From contig JAMKCH010011737.1 of the NCBI GenBank assembly GCA_023653785.1, positions 1 through 64,000 on the forward strand: 64,000 nucleotides of DNA. The letters run 5' to 3'. The stretch is from Ophioderma brevispina. Its lineage: Eukaryota; Echinodermata; Ophiuroidea; Amphilepidida; Ophiodermatidae. The notes beneath the pieces are model-generated. The model made no database searches. It saw nothing but the letters and a program-made list of their open reading frames with translations, and was not told where the DNA came from. The translations under genes and the position numbers were made by a program. Below are positions 13,250 through 24,528 of the stretch, piece after piece; position 1 is the first letter of the stretch; each line of letters begins with the position of its first letter.

Positions 13250-13799
13250 CCTGTGATGAGTCCTGCTGATGATATAAGATTGGAAAAATCATGTATATTA
13301 ATGAGTATTATACTTTAGTTAATTTGCAATGATCAGGCTAACTTCTCATTATGACATGCAATCTGAATGCAATGATGGTATCATTTAATTAGGGGATATG
13401 CCAATGGCAGGTACTAATGCTTTATAATTTTGATAGATCATGAATATTAAAAGGTTGTAGTTTAATTTGCATATGAGGCTAATTTCTCATCAATCAAATG
13501 TAAGTCATATTGCAATGCTGATGTTGGACTCAGCTGGCCGGTAGTGTTAGTCTGTGGTAAATCCTATGCTCATAGCTTGGTGATTGTATCATGCATACTG
13601 ATTTATAATTAGATAATTTGCATATTTTGGTATTAATTTCTCATCCAATCCACTGTAAGTCTAATGCTAATTCCTTAAGCTCAATCTAATTGATATAGTG
13701 GTAGCCCACTGTGAGGTGCTAAAATAATACTTTATAATTGACATATGGAATATGCAGGTTAGTGAAATTTTATAGGTAAATTGCATAGTTTACTGCTAA
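13250..13799. repeat. degenerate ~150-bp tandem repeat (interrupted by the TIR element)
   Basis: Units starting near 13287, 13437 and 13590 share an atcatgaatatt-like start, taatttgcatatgaggctaa, tttctcatcaatc and a gtaagt(c)..tgcaatgctg segment. The array continues at 15363-15435 on the far side of the 1563-bp insertion. A related fragment may lie at 17855-17945. Unit boundaries are approximate. Confidence 0.6.
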
Positions 13800-15362
13800 A
13801 GCCAAAAAAAAAAAAAAAATTGTTTGATTTGCCCTTTCCGACCGACCCAAAAAACGAATTTGAAAAATCTGCGGTCGCATTTTTTGTTTTTTTGTTTGAG
13901 GTGGAAAATTCTCAATTTTGAGAAGTTTGGACGTAAATCACTATTTTTTCCAAAATGTTGTTTTAATAACGATGGAAACCTGATATGTATCCCCCTCAGG
14001 TCGAGCATATTGCCCTCTGAGCCCGAATCACAGAGTTTGTGTCTGGAAGGGGTCTTGTACAGTCCAGTCGGGTTACAGCGCTCGATCGGAGCATTATCGC
14101 CTCATTTATGTCCGCCAAATACGGCGGGAATGAGTTGCTATTTTCAGGAGTTAAATTCAGTGAAATCAATCAAGGCAAATGATTCTTCACAAAAAATAAT
14201 TTTGACCAATGTACTTTAAAATATCCATGAAGTAAAAAACAAATCTATCTTTTTGTTACATGATCAGTTAACAGGTGGATGTTTTAGAGAAAAGAAAATC
14301 ACACTTTGAGTACCACCATCGCCAGAAAAATTGTCCATCAGCTTCAGGGAAAATTCCCCTTTGCCATCTTGAAAATTATGAATATAGTCCAGAAATGAGT
14401 GATGAATAGATCTGCATACAATTTGTGTTAAATTATCGCTCATCTTTAGGATACAAGGGGGTTTAAAAAACAGTAACTTTGAGTAAAAAACTGTACAGCA
14501 GAATTTAACATCGCGGTGCGTATTAATCTGAAATGTGAAGCGGTGGATTTTGCACATGCGCAGTACTGGCGATGCACATCAAAATAGTATTGGAAAGTAA
14601 TCCAGCAGCTTTTGAGTACGATTTATGCACTTTGAACTTTTACAAAATCATTACTGACGGATTAAAAGGTGATATAATATGCACTATAATCTGAAGTTTT
14701 AACCAAAAATGGTGTGTATGATTTTTATGGGGAATATCGCCGAATTCGTCGTAGTCACTCAAATGGGCGATCGTCCGATTGCTCTATAAAAAGCCAAACG
14801 GTTTCAATGGACGGTTCGTACACATATCAGTGAAAAACAACCGGGTTAAAATATGACAAAATATACATATTCCATCGAAAGTAAGTTAAAATCAAATTTG
14901 ATTTTACAAAAATAAATAAATAGAATCTTAAGAGAATATGAAGACAAATTTGGTATTTGGGGTTTACTTCATTTCGCTGAAATTCGTTTATGAACTGGTC
15001 GGTAGAGTTTCAAAACAACAACAAGGCGGCGTGTACGCAGGTTCGTATTCTGCTGTCAAGGGAACTAATATTCTATGACATTTCGCAGACATTTAAAGGT
15101 CTGTTTGTTGATTCTGCAGTGTCCATAAGTGAAATCTGTACGTATTGGCCCATGGCACAATGTTGCAGAGAATGAAACATTCGTGCCATTCACGATTTAA
15201 GCTACAGTACAGACATAGGCCTGTACGTGTACAAGAACAGGCTTGCATATATTACTAAAAATATTCTTCTTCCTAAAAAAAAAAAAAAAATTCCAAGCCA
15301 AATTTACCGACCCAATTTTGGTGGGAGGTGAAAGGGCAATCAAACAATTTATTTTTCTTGGC
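13800..15362. mobile_element. 1.56-kb TIR element inserted in a tandem repeat, CTAA duplication
   Basis: The left end (A)GCC plus an A run, then TTGTTTGATTTGCCCTTTC, is inverted at the right end (gaaagggcaatcaaacaatttatttttcttggc). CTAA occurs on both sides (13796-13799, 15363-15366). The flanking tandem-repeat unit reads through cleanly when the element is removed, so the borders are well defined. No transposase was recognised inside. Open stretches at 13824-14219 and 14990-15175 on the plus strand show no known motif. Confidence 0.75.
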
Positions 15363-15439
15363 CTAATTTCTTATTAATCACATTCAACTTAGAGTGAGGC
15401 CTATGGGGAGTACTGGCACTCTATAGTTAAGAGACATGA

Positions 15440-15739
15440 GGCCCCATAAACGTTTGTTTCAGCTTCCAATAGGCTCAAAACCCTAAGCAATAGGCATTTA
15501 TTTTTGTGTCAAAAAAAAGCTATGTGCCTATGGGAAATTATTTTTTAGGCATTTTTAGATGACTTTTTGTCTTGGATGTTTTGAGGCTGCTGAATTTTTT
15601 TTTTTTCTTAACTAGCTAAAAATAAAAAAAGTGTTACAAGAAACTCTAAAAAAACCTAAAAAAGAAATGCAGTTAAAGTAAAATGTGATCTGTTAAACTA
15701 GGCGTGCCTGGAAGCTGAGACAATCTTTTTTTCTGGGCC
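15440..15739. mobile_element. MITE, GGCC-ended family, copy 1
   Basis: The left GGCCCC..gtttcagcttcc is inverted at the right (ggaagctgagacaatc..gggcc). Internal T-rich and A-rich tracts match the copy at 18245-18519. There is no coding capacity. A downstream CTAA resembles the target of the 1563-bp element, so both may belong to one superfamily. Confidence 0.65.
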
Positions 15740-16457
15740 TAAAGTCATTTATACTAGTCTGCCATGCGGGTTTTATCATTGGTGTCCATCTGCTCCAAAT
15801 AAGCCTGTCCCCCACTTGACATTTGCTATATTTTGCCAGAGCTTCCCCCCATCTGCTTTGAATCCCAAGTTGAATTTCTGGACAGAGCTGAAAGAATTGG
15901 AATCCTGGGAAAGTTGCCGTAACTAGGACAAGACAAGTTTTTCTTTACAAACGTTTTTTAATATAAGTTAAAATTATTTGGCAATTGTATCCACATCAGA
16001 GGAAAGTCCCCAAAGTATGTTCTCATCGGCCCATGTGTACAGCAGTATATGATCTCTGAAATGATGTCCTAGATTGAACATTGGAGAAGATAAACTCTAC
16101 CAGGTACCTCATCTCCTGATGGAAAAATTCACCTTCTGTTTCTTAGCCATTATTAATAGACCTTTTTCAAAATCAAGATGGAAAAGTGCATGAAAACCAG
16201 GTTACATGCACCAGGTACAAAGCAGTGCCTTAGCTAGGGCCTATAGGTCTGTTGGTTATACTAACCATACAGACTTCATGGGAGACTTGTGGTGAAAACA
16301 AGTGTGTTTTTCCTAGTTGTGGTCCTCTCTAGCCCAAGAATGCTGCACTTTCTGCAATTTCTTGAGTGATTGTCTGGTGATGACATGGAATTTTTGTCAC
16401 TTCTTCAGTTGGAAAAAAATTACTTATGGGAGTTCTACAGACTTAGCCTTCACTTAA

Positions 16458-16800
16458 AGGTGCAACGAGAGATTTTGAGGCACCCAGATATTGTAATAAT
16501 AGTGATTTCATATAGATTAGACACTCAATAGATCTCTTACTTTGTATTTGGCTACAGAAATGTCTTAAAGAGAGAAAAAAAGGTGATTTTGACTTGCTTA
16601 TATTTCAATATAAAACAGGCTGAATTTCGTATTTGCTCCTATACGAAATTAGAAATTTCACAATTTTTGTACCAAAGAAATATTTCTCAGCTTAATCCTT
16701 TCAGATGGCGATATTTTTGATGGAAAGCTTTACATCAAGGCAAAAATCAGAATTTTTACATTTTTAGGGACACCTGTTATTTGAAATCTCTCGTTGCACC
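16458..16800. mobile_element. MITE with TTAA target duplication
   Basis: TTAA (16454-16457 and 16801-16804) flanks a 343-bp element whose ends are inverted copies of AGGTGCAACGAGAGATTT, with at most one terminal base differing. A TTAA duplication is characteristic of Kolobok and piggyBac superfamilies, and an AGG start favours Kolobok by inference. There is no open reading frame of note. Confidence 0.8.
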
Positions 16801-17345
16801 TTAAGCTATTCCTGCAAATTTCAAATATTTTGACTCTTGCGGATGAATCGCTGATAGTGTCTTTAAGGTTTCACCAACTTGCACTAAGAGTTAACATTTA
16901 AAAGAAAACTCATATCCTGATGCATGACTTAGAGTATGAAACTACTAGAAATCCCACACATTCCCACTCCAGTTACACCGGTACTTCACTATCCTATTTA
17001 CAGATGCGAGACACTGTAAAACCTCCTGTGAGTATACCACAACAATTCCATCTGTTACTGTGTCCAATAAGTACTTGTCTCCATAATGTTCTAAATTCAT
17101 TTCTCCTTGATACTGTAAACCAACACAATTACCACAGTACTGAGCACTCCTATTTTATAACCTTAGTTTTGGAGATGCATTAAATCCACACCATGCAGTA
17201 ATTTGCACATGTGGACTAGCCTACACTAGGTGGCAGTTGTATTTTCATTGGGGGAAAAGAACTGCAGTAAATCTGCAGTTACCCCACTGTTGTTGTCCAT
17301 TTCTATGTTCAATCGTTCATCCAGGCAGATCCTCAATAACTCATT

Positions 17346-17704
17346 AGGGTACCCTTCCTTTTTTCCAGGTAAGAGGTACCCTAACCTTAACACGACCAAA
17401 ACTCGATAAAACTCAATGAGCTGAGGCTAGAAAAGTCCAAAAAGATGCGATGACGTCATCGTTCCAACACTCATATGGGCACAAAATCGCTGGCTGGGCC
17501 AGCGACTGACTCCCTTGTGGCTTGCCATCCCTGCTCATGGGATTGGTGCGCCAGAGGCCCCGGGTTTGAATCCCGCCACGGATGTCCAATCTTCTTTAGC
17601 TTCTATCCCTTTACCCCTTCCTTCCTCTCTGGAGATGGGCTAGAAACCAAAAGGCTGGTAGGGCTAATAAGGGTACCCTTCCTTCCAGGTAAGAGGTACC
17701 CTAA
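17346..17704 (+). mobile_element. tRNA-derived SINE, copy 2, between 36-40-bp direct repeats
   Basis: The B box ggtttgaatcc (17563-17573) is close to the consensus GGTTCGANTCC, with a possible A box in tggcttgccatcc upstream. The same head and tail occur at 6845-7105. Near-identical agggtacccttcctt..ccaggtaagaggtacccta segments at 17346-17383 and 17668-17704 bracket the element. They are either an unusually long target duplication or part of the element. Confidence 0.65.
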
Positions 17705-18244
17705 GGCAAGGTCCTTGACATAATTATTATTAGTCCACGAAGACTACTGTTGCCATATAGTTTTATGTATTATCTCATATGCATAAGTCTGTAAATTTGT
17801 CACATTTCCACACTAACTCATCAATGCAATGTTTCATTGTCTTCGATCTTGGTGATATAGCCCATGGTGAGTGCTGGTGCTGTATAGATTCGTATTACAT
17901 TTTGTGCATATTAATGAGGATTGTATTTCATTTGCATATTCTTTGTAAATGTTCATTAACTAGCTGTAACATTGCCAACTCTTCCAAACTTGTAGTTGTT
18001 GGGTTGATAGTCCAACATTTCTGCACTTAACTGCACTCACTCTTTTACCATGAACAAAATAGCTTCATAATCAGTCAGAAGAACCACTGGCCCAAGACTC
18101 AAGGGGTGTGCACAGATTGGCCTCTGATAACCCCATGTGACTTTTTACCTGCATTCACAAACTGCAATGACAGACACCACATGCATTCCGAGATACATTC
18201 TATTTTATCAAACTTTCTGTAGTATTTTGTTATTGTTGTAATAA

Positions 18245-18519
18245 GGCCATTATAAAAAAAAAAAAGTATGTCCTAGCTTCCAACAGGCCAAAACTCTTAA
18301 GTATTACGTGATTTTTTTTTGTTTATTCAAAAAAGCTATAGAGGCGCTATTGGGGATTTTTTTTTTATTGCATTTTTAGACAACTTAGTTTAGAAAGCTT
18401 TTTTGGCCGCTTTGCAGCCGATTTTTTATTTTGATACCAGTTCAAAAAAAATGTTGATAAAGATGTTATTTTGTACACCTAATGCGTGCAGGAAGCTGAG
18501 ACATACTTTTTTATTGGCC
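18245..18519. mobile_element. MITE, GGCC-ended family, copy 2
   Basis: GGCCATTATA, an A run and gtatgtcctagcttcc are inverted at the right end (ggaagctgagacatac, a T run, attggcc). Flanks are ATAA and CTAA. It shares the internal order of tracts with 15440-15739. Confidence 0.7.
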
Positions 18520-19004
18520 TAAGGAAATGAAGGGAGGTGAAGAAATAGTAACGAAAGTATGCAAATCTGGAATTATACTATTTCATCATATGCTATTTCA
18601 TCCAATTTTCACATATTCTTTAACCATAAAATTTAAAGTCCATTATCAAAGTGACCAATTACCAGTTAATCCACAAAACATTTTACAGTCTCTCTAGCAA
18701 ATATATTACAAATTTCTAAATGTGAGAAATCAAAATTAACCTCACAATATAATTTCCTAGAAAGGAGCTTCCTAAATTCAACCATTTTGCAGGCACATTA
18801 GTGACATTACCATATTACCCATTTACCATATTGTCTATTTGTTAATAGGTCTAATATCATTTAGTCCATATACCATTAAGTCTGTTAGCCATGCGGCTAA
18901 TTGTCAGTTCACCATCAAACTTTAGCCCACTTTTTATTATAATATTCTCACTAAATCAAAAACTGGTTTTATTTTTATGTAAATTATTTTCTTCTCTTTT
19001 TCAG

Positions 19005-19081
19005 CTAAGCAATCTTCATTGGGATTCAGCTCATAAAGTTAACACTGAGAAATGTTACTGTTACTGTGGCGGTCCTGGCGA
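19005..19081 (+). CDS. Pcl: Polycomb-like protein (MTF2/PHF1/PHF19 family), internal exon, start of PHD finger 2
   Basis: The 77-base exon is bounded by a strong acceptor (pyrimidine tract ending tttttcag, 18991-19004) and a consensus donor (GTAAGT from 19082). It enters in phase 0 and leaves in phase 2. The translation contains LHWD followed by [10 protein letters not shown]. In vertebrate MTF2, PHF1 and PHF19 this stretch links PHD1 to PHD2, and the two CxC cysteines are the first zinc ligands of PHD2. Family knowledge: Polycomb-like proteins are nuclear PRC2 accessory subunits that read H3K36 methylation through a Tudor domain and help target H3K27 methylation. The Tudor domain and PHD1 should be encoded upstream, but I could not find them. 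The next exon is proposed at 24529, giving an intron of about 5.4 kb. Family identification is confident from the motif; the exact paralogue cannot be told. Confidence 0.85.
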
Positions 19082-19122
19082 GTAAGTAGTGTACAGTTGG
19101 TAACAGAAAGTGCGGTTAATCG

Positions 19123-19690
19123 GTGAGAAAATTCTCATGGATAGGTCAGAACTCGAGAAATTTTCTCACATTTATTATATCACACTTTCAGAGTATGTTA
19201 TTATAAAGGTTATATAAAGAAAAAGGTCCAGTCATGGACTAACCCTGGTTTAAACCCAGGTCTAAAGTTAGACTCTCATTGAGAAACCCCTTTTTCTTTC
19301 AATGTATTTGGAAAATGTGTAATAAGTGAGAAAATTCTCATGGATGGGTCAGAACTCGAGAAATGTTCTCACATTCATTATATCACACTTTCAGAGTATG
19401 TTATTATAAAGGTTATATAAAGAAAAAGGTCCAGTCATGTAGGACTAACCCTGGTTTAAACCCAGGTCTAAAGTTAGACTCTCATTGAGAAACCCCTTTT
19501 TCTTTCAATGTATTTGGAAAATGTGTAATAAGTGAGAAAATTCTCATGGATGGGTCAGAACACGAGAAATTTTCTCATGTTTATTATATCACTTTCAGAG
19601 TATGTTATATGGAAAAATGGGCCATTCATGAAGCACTAACCCTGGTTTAAACACGAGTCTAAAGTTAGACTCCCTTTAAGAATACCAACC
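19123..19690. repeat. tandem array, ~203-206-bp unit, about 2.8 copies
   Basis: Units start at 19123, 19326 and 19532, each with gtgagaaaattctcatgg. Each unit holds two palindromic motifs, gagaaaattctc and cctggtttaaacccagg. The array begins about 40 bases after the donor of the Polycomb-like exon. The last unit is truncated and ends like a MITE terminus (agactccctttaagaatacc). Confidence 0.85.
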
Positions 19691-20253
19691 TTAGACTTGA
19701 TTTGATCCACTCAGGCTAATGTCAGCATTGATCAATATGAGGATTTGAACCAGTGACCTCATTATTGTAATTTGCAGTTTAAATTGAAAAAATGCCAATA
19801 TTGGTTCAACTCATTGATGTGATAAGAAATGTTAAAAACAATTAAAAGCAACCTTAGAGGGAAGGGTTTTATGTATATAAAGTACTATATCTGGCCAAAA
19901 TTTGTCAGTTTCCTATTTGACCAAGATCCCCTGAGATTTGACTAATAAAAAAAAAAGAATCACCTTTTAGGAACAAATCTAGGTCAATAGGTACGGTACA
20001 TTACAAAGCCTTAACTTGTGGTCGTAATAGAACTTATGATTCTCAGATAAATGACCACCTGGATGACCTTTGACCCAGGGGCATTTTGCAAAGGTGATCA
20101 CAAACCTCAGATGAATGTCCTCTATCACTGTCCCAAATTTCAGGTTGATGCATCAATGCCTGGCGAAACAGTTGAAAGGGACACAAACACACATTTCTAA
20201 TTTTTGTATTACTATAGACATTTTTTAAAAAGTAAGAATTTTGGCTTCTCATA

Positions 20254-20544
20254 TCGAGGGTTGAAAATCAGAAGGATGTAACTCAGCACTGAAAGAAATA
20301 TTAAAGAATTTCTTTAATTCTGCTGTAATACTGCTTTTGAGAAATGTGATGTTTAATATTTTCTACTAAGCAAATCTATTCATTACTCAAAATGTAAACA
20401 TCTCATAAAGTTCATATATGGTACTGTAAGCAGACATTATATAAACTTTAGTAAACAAAGAACAATTTTTAATTATGAACAGCAGAATTAAAGAAATTCT
20501 TCAATATTTCTTTCAGTGCTGAGTCCTGATTGTCAACCCCTCGA
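20254..20544. mobile_element. Tc1/mariner-type MITE with ~75-bp terminal inverted repeats
   Basis: The left end TCGAGGGTTGAAAATCAG and the right end are inverted copies flanked by TA. The match continues inward through actcagcactgaaagaaat and a stretch ending ttctgctgt, about 75 bp per arm. There is no coding capacity. Terminal sequence and TA flank place it with Tc1/mariner-like MITEs. It sits in the Polycomb-like intron about 240 bp upstream of the fold-back mariner. Confidence 0.8.
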
Positions 20545-20783
20545 TATTAATATTTAGGTTGACCTCCCATATCTGAATTGGTCCTTTTAATGAGAATACA
20601 GCCAGTTCCTAAAATGGCATCCCTCAAGAAAATTTTGAGTTAAAAAGATGAAAAATGTTCTTTAAAAGATCCTCATTGCTGTTGACCTTATAATGACAGT
20701 AGCTCAATTTTTATCTTAATATGACATCAACCTGAGTAGATCGAGTGGACTAAAAATAGTTTTCAAACAGATATTTAGATCTA

Positions 20784-21419
20784 CGAGGGGGTGATTGATA
20801 AGTTATAAGGCCTAAAAGGGGTAGGACATGGGAATGCTACAAAGTTCCAAATTTACACCGTCTATAGTTCCATTCTTCAATGAAAGTTCCAGAAGTTTCA
20901 TGTTTAATCTGTTTATTTTTAACTTGCAGGTAATCAAACATTGAGAATTGTGCGCGCGAACCTATTATTGAAGCAATTTAACCGAGGAAAAATTTTAAAA
21001 AGTGAGTATCCTATCTCATCTTTTTTGGGAGGAGATAGTAGTCAGACGGTGCCAATTCGGGTGAATAGGCTAGATGTTCTACCAGATTAAGGTCACACTG
21101 ATGGATTGCAATCATAGCTACCATAGACTTATGGACCGCGGCATTGTCATGATCATGATCATGACAATGCTGCGATGAGGGAAGAGCCCACCCCGAGTCA
21201 GCTTCTCTCCTAAACTTTATAATTTTCTCGCGTAATTGTTGCAATTGGTCCGGCAAAACTCTCAATGTTGATTACCTGCATGTTAAAAATAGAACGATAT
21301 AACACATGAAACTTATGGAATTTTCATTTGAAGAATGAAAACTGTAGATGGGTGTTAAATTTTGGAAACCTTTGTAGCTATTCTTTCTACCTTAGGTTAG
21401 AACTTATCAATCACCCTCG
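20784..21419 (-). mobile_element. mariner-family transposon remnant, fold-back form
   Basis: The element is flanked by TA (20782-20783 and 21420-21421) and begins CGAGGGGGTGATTGATAAGTT; its right end is the imperfect reverse complement. On the minus strand 21265-21011 encodes the C-terminal half of a mariner transposase. It has HDNAAVHKS and SPELAPSDYYLLPK, with the two aspartates (near 21147 and 21042) separated by exactly 34 residues, the D34D spacing of mariner. The N-terminal half, including the first catalytic Asp, is deleted. The inverted arms run about 170 bp each, far longer than normal mariner termini, and both contain a start-like gcaggtaatcaa(a)cattgag segment. Both ends therefore seem to derive from the transposase 5' end. 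It lies in the proposed Polycomb-like intron and is non-autonomous. Confidence 0.88.
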
Positions 21420-21597
21420 TAATTGTAGGTATCAATGTGTGTCTGAACATATATGGTCAAACCGCAGTGGCAATCTGGCACGATGCCAATATGATATGAG
21501 ATTTCGGCAATGTCCTGATTAAAATACGGATTGATAGAAAATAAAGCATGATCATGAACAGATTTAAAAGGGGACCCCCCAGCTATTTGTGGATTAC

Positions 21598-22092
21598 TTA
21601 GAGAATAAGGTATGATTTTGGAACCGGTTACTCTCTTTCGAGGAATGACACCAAGGCTGGATAACCATTATTTAAGTGGAAGAACGGGGCCGGAGGCTGA
21701 GTTCTGCCAAGCACAAAAGATAATGGTGTCGCCGGGTTCAATGTCGTAGAGTACCGGTTCCCAAAATCATACTTTATTCTAATTTAAACAGCTCTTTATC
21801 ATTTAAGGTTCACTTAACCCAATTGTGAGAGGCTTTACGGCTTAAATAAAACAAGAAAACATGCCTGCCAACACCCAGTGGCAACAATCGAACAAACCGT
21901 TGAACGTAACAATCATACGCAATGAGACGCAAAGTTGGCAGGCGCGCGCGAACGTAGCAAAACGCGGTATGACGCGAGCGCTTCAACCTAAAAATAACAT
22001 CAATACACAGCGCGTACTACCTGGGTTCAATTGTCGAATTGAACCCGGGCATCAGCCAATGAAATTGCTTACATTTTCACAGCTGTTTAAGA
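21598..22092. repeat. structured interspersed repeat, family A, copy 1
   Basis: It begins gagaataaggtatgattttg g aaccggtt, which is inverted about 170 bases later (accggttcccaaaatcatac then tttattct). A G/C-rich inner part lies between. The tail has CpG-rich sequence and a second hairpin (cctgggttcaattg / cgaattgaacccggg, 22020-22049). A matching copy is at 46783-47291. No ORF; transposon class unknown. Confidence 0.7.
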
Positions 22093-22518
22093 ATCATAAT
22101 ATAATGTTACAATTCAATAGCTGCCATGGCTTGATTCCATATTATGGGTTATTTCTGGATATTGTGTAAATTAAATCGCAATTGCCATAATGATATGGAA
22201 ACTACATCACAATATTGTTGCAAACAATGATGTTGCTGAGCCTTAGTGAAACAGTATGGCAAAGATAAATGAACATTCTAAAATTAACCCCGACTAAAAT
22301 CACTTATTAAAATATAGACTAATTTGGATGTTTATATTTTGTGAAACTTACAGGAGTAAATGGCACTGTCTTCATGTCACAGTTTGACTTGCCTATCAGC
22401 CCAGAGTTTTGACAGCATTTATGGTGCACCTGTAGGCTTTTGGAAAAGCATGCAGACTTTTGGAAAAGCGTGTAGAATTTAGGCCAACCACACAAACATT
22501 TGCGGTTGTATGTATTAA

Positions 22519-23098
22519 GGCCAAAAAAAGAAGTTTGTCTCTACACCCCGAGCGCATAGCTTTTAAAATCAAAGTTTGCGCGTAGCGCTACGCGCTGCTG
22601 CGATATTGTTTTCCCCTTTTTTTATTCTGAATCGCACCGGGCCCGGTCTGATTGATGACATAGACTATTGGCAGCACACGTACTACGGAACACATGAGCT
22701 GTCTCTACACACCCCATGGGCATACATGACGAGCAGCGTGTGATTTCGAAAAGGAATCTTGGTTTTTGAATTTCTTCAAAGATATCATGATTGTATGCGT
22801 GCGAATCACAACGAAAGGCTCCGAAACGGCATTGCTACAGAATTTGGCCACGTCACTCCTTGATGGAAGCAGCGGCAATGATTTTTTCCAGGCAATCGAG
22901 CCCTTTTTATCTTCAATGCAGACCTGTTCTCGCCAGGTGAGGGATGAGTGTGGGAGACCTGGTTGGCACACTCGGATTGTGATTCAGAATTTTGGTACAG
23001 AGGCAGCAGAGCACGCAAAAAAAAAAAACCAAAAAAGCATGGCACTTTGCTTTTTTGTCAAAAGGTCCTGAGATGAACTTCTTTTTTTTTTTTTTGCC
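22519..23098. mobile_element. 580-bp TIR element, GGCC-ended, in the Polycomb-like intron
   Basis: TTAA precedes GGCCAAAAAAAGAAGTTTGTCTC at the left. The right end is the inverted form (gagatgaacttc, a T run, gcc) followed by TAA. The interior is CpG-rich with a palindromic GCGCGTAGCGCTACGCGC-like core near 22578-22600. An open stretch at 22766-23071 is inside the element and carries no recognised domain. Confidence 0.65.
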
Positions 23099-23356
23099 TA
23101 ATCTAACGGCACCTGTCAGATCAATATTGTGAAGCAGATGTATTAAATACAATACCTATAATATGATTTTCAAATAAGCCAAAAAGCTTGCCAGATGCAC
23201 AATGAATGCTGGCAATGATGTGAGTGCCCTGGGCTGGCTATGGTTTCATAAATGTGTTACAGCGCTTGACAAAATCAATTGCAATACCTTGGCCTTATTT
23301 GCATGTTTGTGACACTTCAATGAAACCGTAGCCCCTGTGCTGACAGGCTACTGAAA

Positions 23357-23519
23357 CTAAAGGTCCATTCAGCATTGCACTGCAGTGAAAATGGATGAAA
23401 ACCATCTCTGACTCAACACAGCTGTAGCACAATGCAATTTGAATGCTGCATTGAGGCAGAGATGGGTTTCATCCATTTTTGCTGCACTGCATTTCAGTGA
23501 AATATGAGTGGACCTTTAG
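23357..23519. mobile_element. short MITE, CTAAAGGTCC family, copy 1
   Basis: The ends CTAAAGGTCCATTC and gtggacctttag are inverted copies. The arms continue through actgcagtgaaaatggatgaaa and accatctctg, so the 163-bp element folds into one long hairpin. A second copy is at 28578-28732. Confidence 0.75.
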
Positions 23520-24528
23520 AGAAGTTAATTTAGTTACTACTGTGAATTTCATACAACATTAACATCAACATTTATAGTACTAGGTGAAACTCATTTTAGT
23601 GGAAGTTAATTTTACTATGTTTGAATATTTTTGCCATACTGTCTCTAGAGATTAACCAATATTTGTATCGGACATCGAATCGGGGGCCGATTTTGCAAAA
23701 TCTGCAAAAAATTGGATTGGTAAAAATATGTCAGAGGCTGCCGATTCTCGGCCGATGTACTGAATGAATGAAAGGGACGAAGAATAATGGGTATTTTTCA
23801 AGTTTTTAAGTAGAAACATGAGACAAGAGTTGCTCAAAAGGCAACCTTTTCTCTGAAATTCCTCATCGGAACATAAAGTAAATGTGGACTGCACAGATTT
23901 GTTGATTATATCATTGTCAACCCAACTGTATCATAGTGCGCTATTATTATATTGGGCAAAATCACGGATCGGATCGCTGAAATCAAAATATCGGCCATCA
24001 GATCGCAGAGGAAACCCGGGAATCGGTTAATCTAACCTTCTCTTTCGTATTAACTAAAATGTGTCATTTTGATGGATGGAAAAGTTGTGGAAGTAGAGCT
24101 TAAACTAATAAGCCATTCAGAATCTTATTTGTTCTTGATATCCCTTGGTTCAGTAGGGGACGGTGTTCTCTGTTCTAGTTTTAGAACACCAACATAAGGA
24201 GACTGTCATTGATCAACATCGTTCAGAAATCACCATAGGACAAAATGCATCCAACATGGCCGAGTCCAGGGTCCTTGGTTCTTGAATTTTATTTAACCAA
24301 AATTTTATGGAAGAAAATCAGAACATAACCTTCTAGCACATTCCTTTATCTTTACATATCTTTTTTTTATCTTTTTACTTCTGGCATGTAAAGCTTTTTT
24401 CAAAGCTTGCATCCGTCAACATCTGCCCAGTAATGATCCCCCGTCTGTCTAACGCTCACTGTTCGTGGTCCAAAGCACATGAGATAACATGCCTCAGGCT
24501 CACTGTGTGACCTTATTTTTGTTTGCAG

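Larger units (their letters stand above)
16805..19004. other. sequence upstream of the Polycomb-like exon
   Basis: Apart from the SINE (17346-17704) and MITE (18245-18519) I found no exon. The preceding Polycomb-like exon, expected to end with an LPYGL-like segment, is not visible. Confidence 0.4.

Noticed and set aside
19720..19790. B-box-like ggatttgaacc on the minus strand
   Set aside because: There is no convincing A box at the right distance and no second copy, so it was not called a SINE or tRNA.
22766..22940. Open stretch ending at a donor-like CGCCAG/GTGAGG, looking like a first exon
   Set aside because: It lies wholly inside the 580-bp TIR element 22519-23098, so it is more likely element sequence than a host exon.
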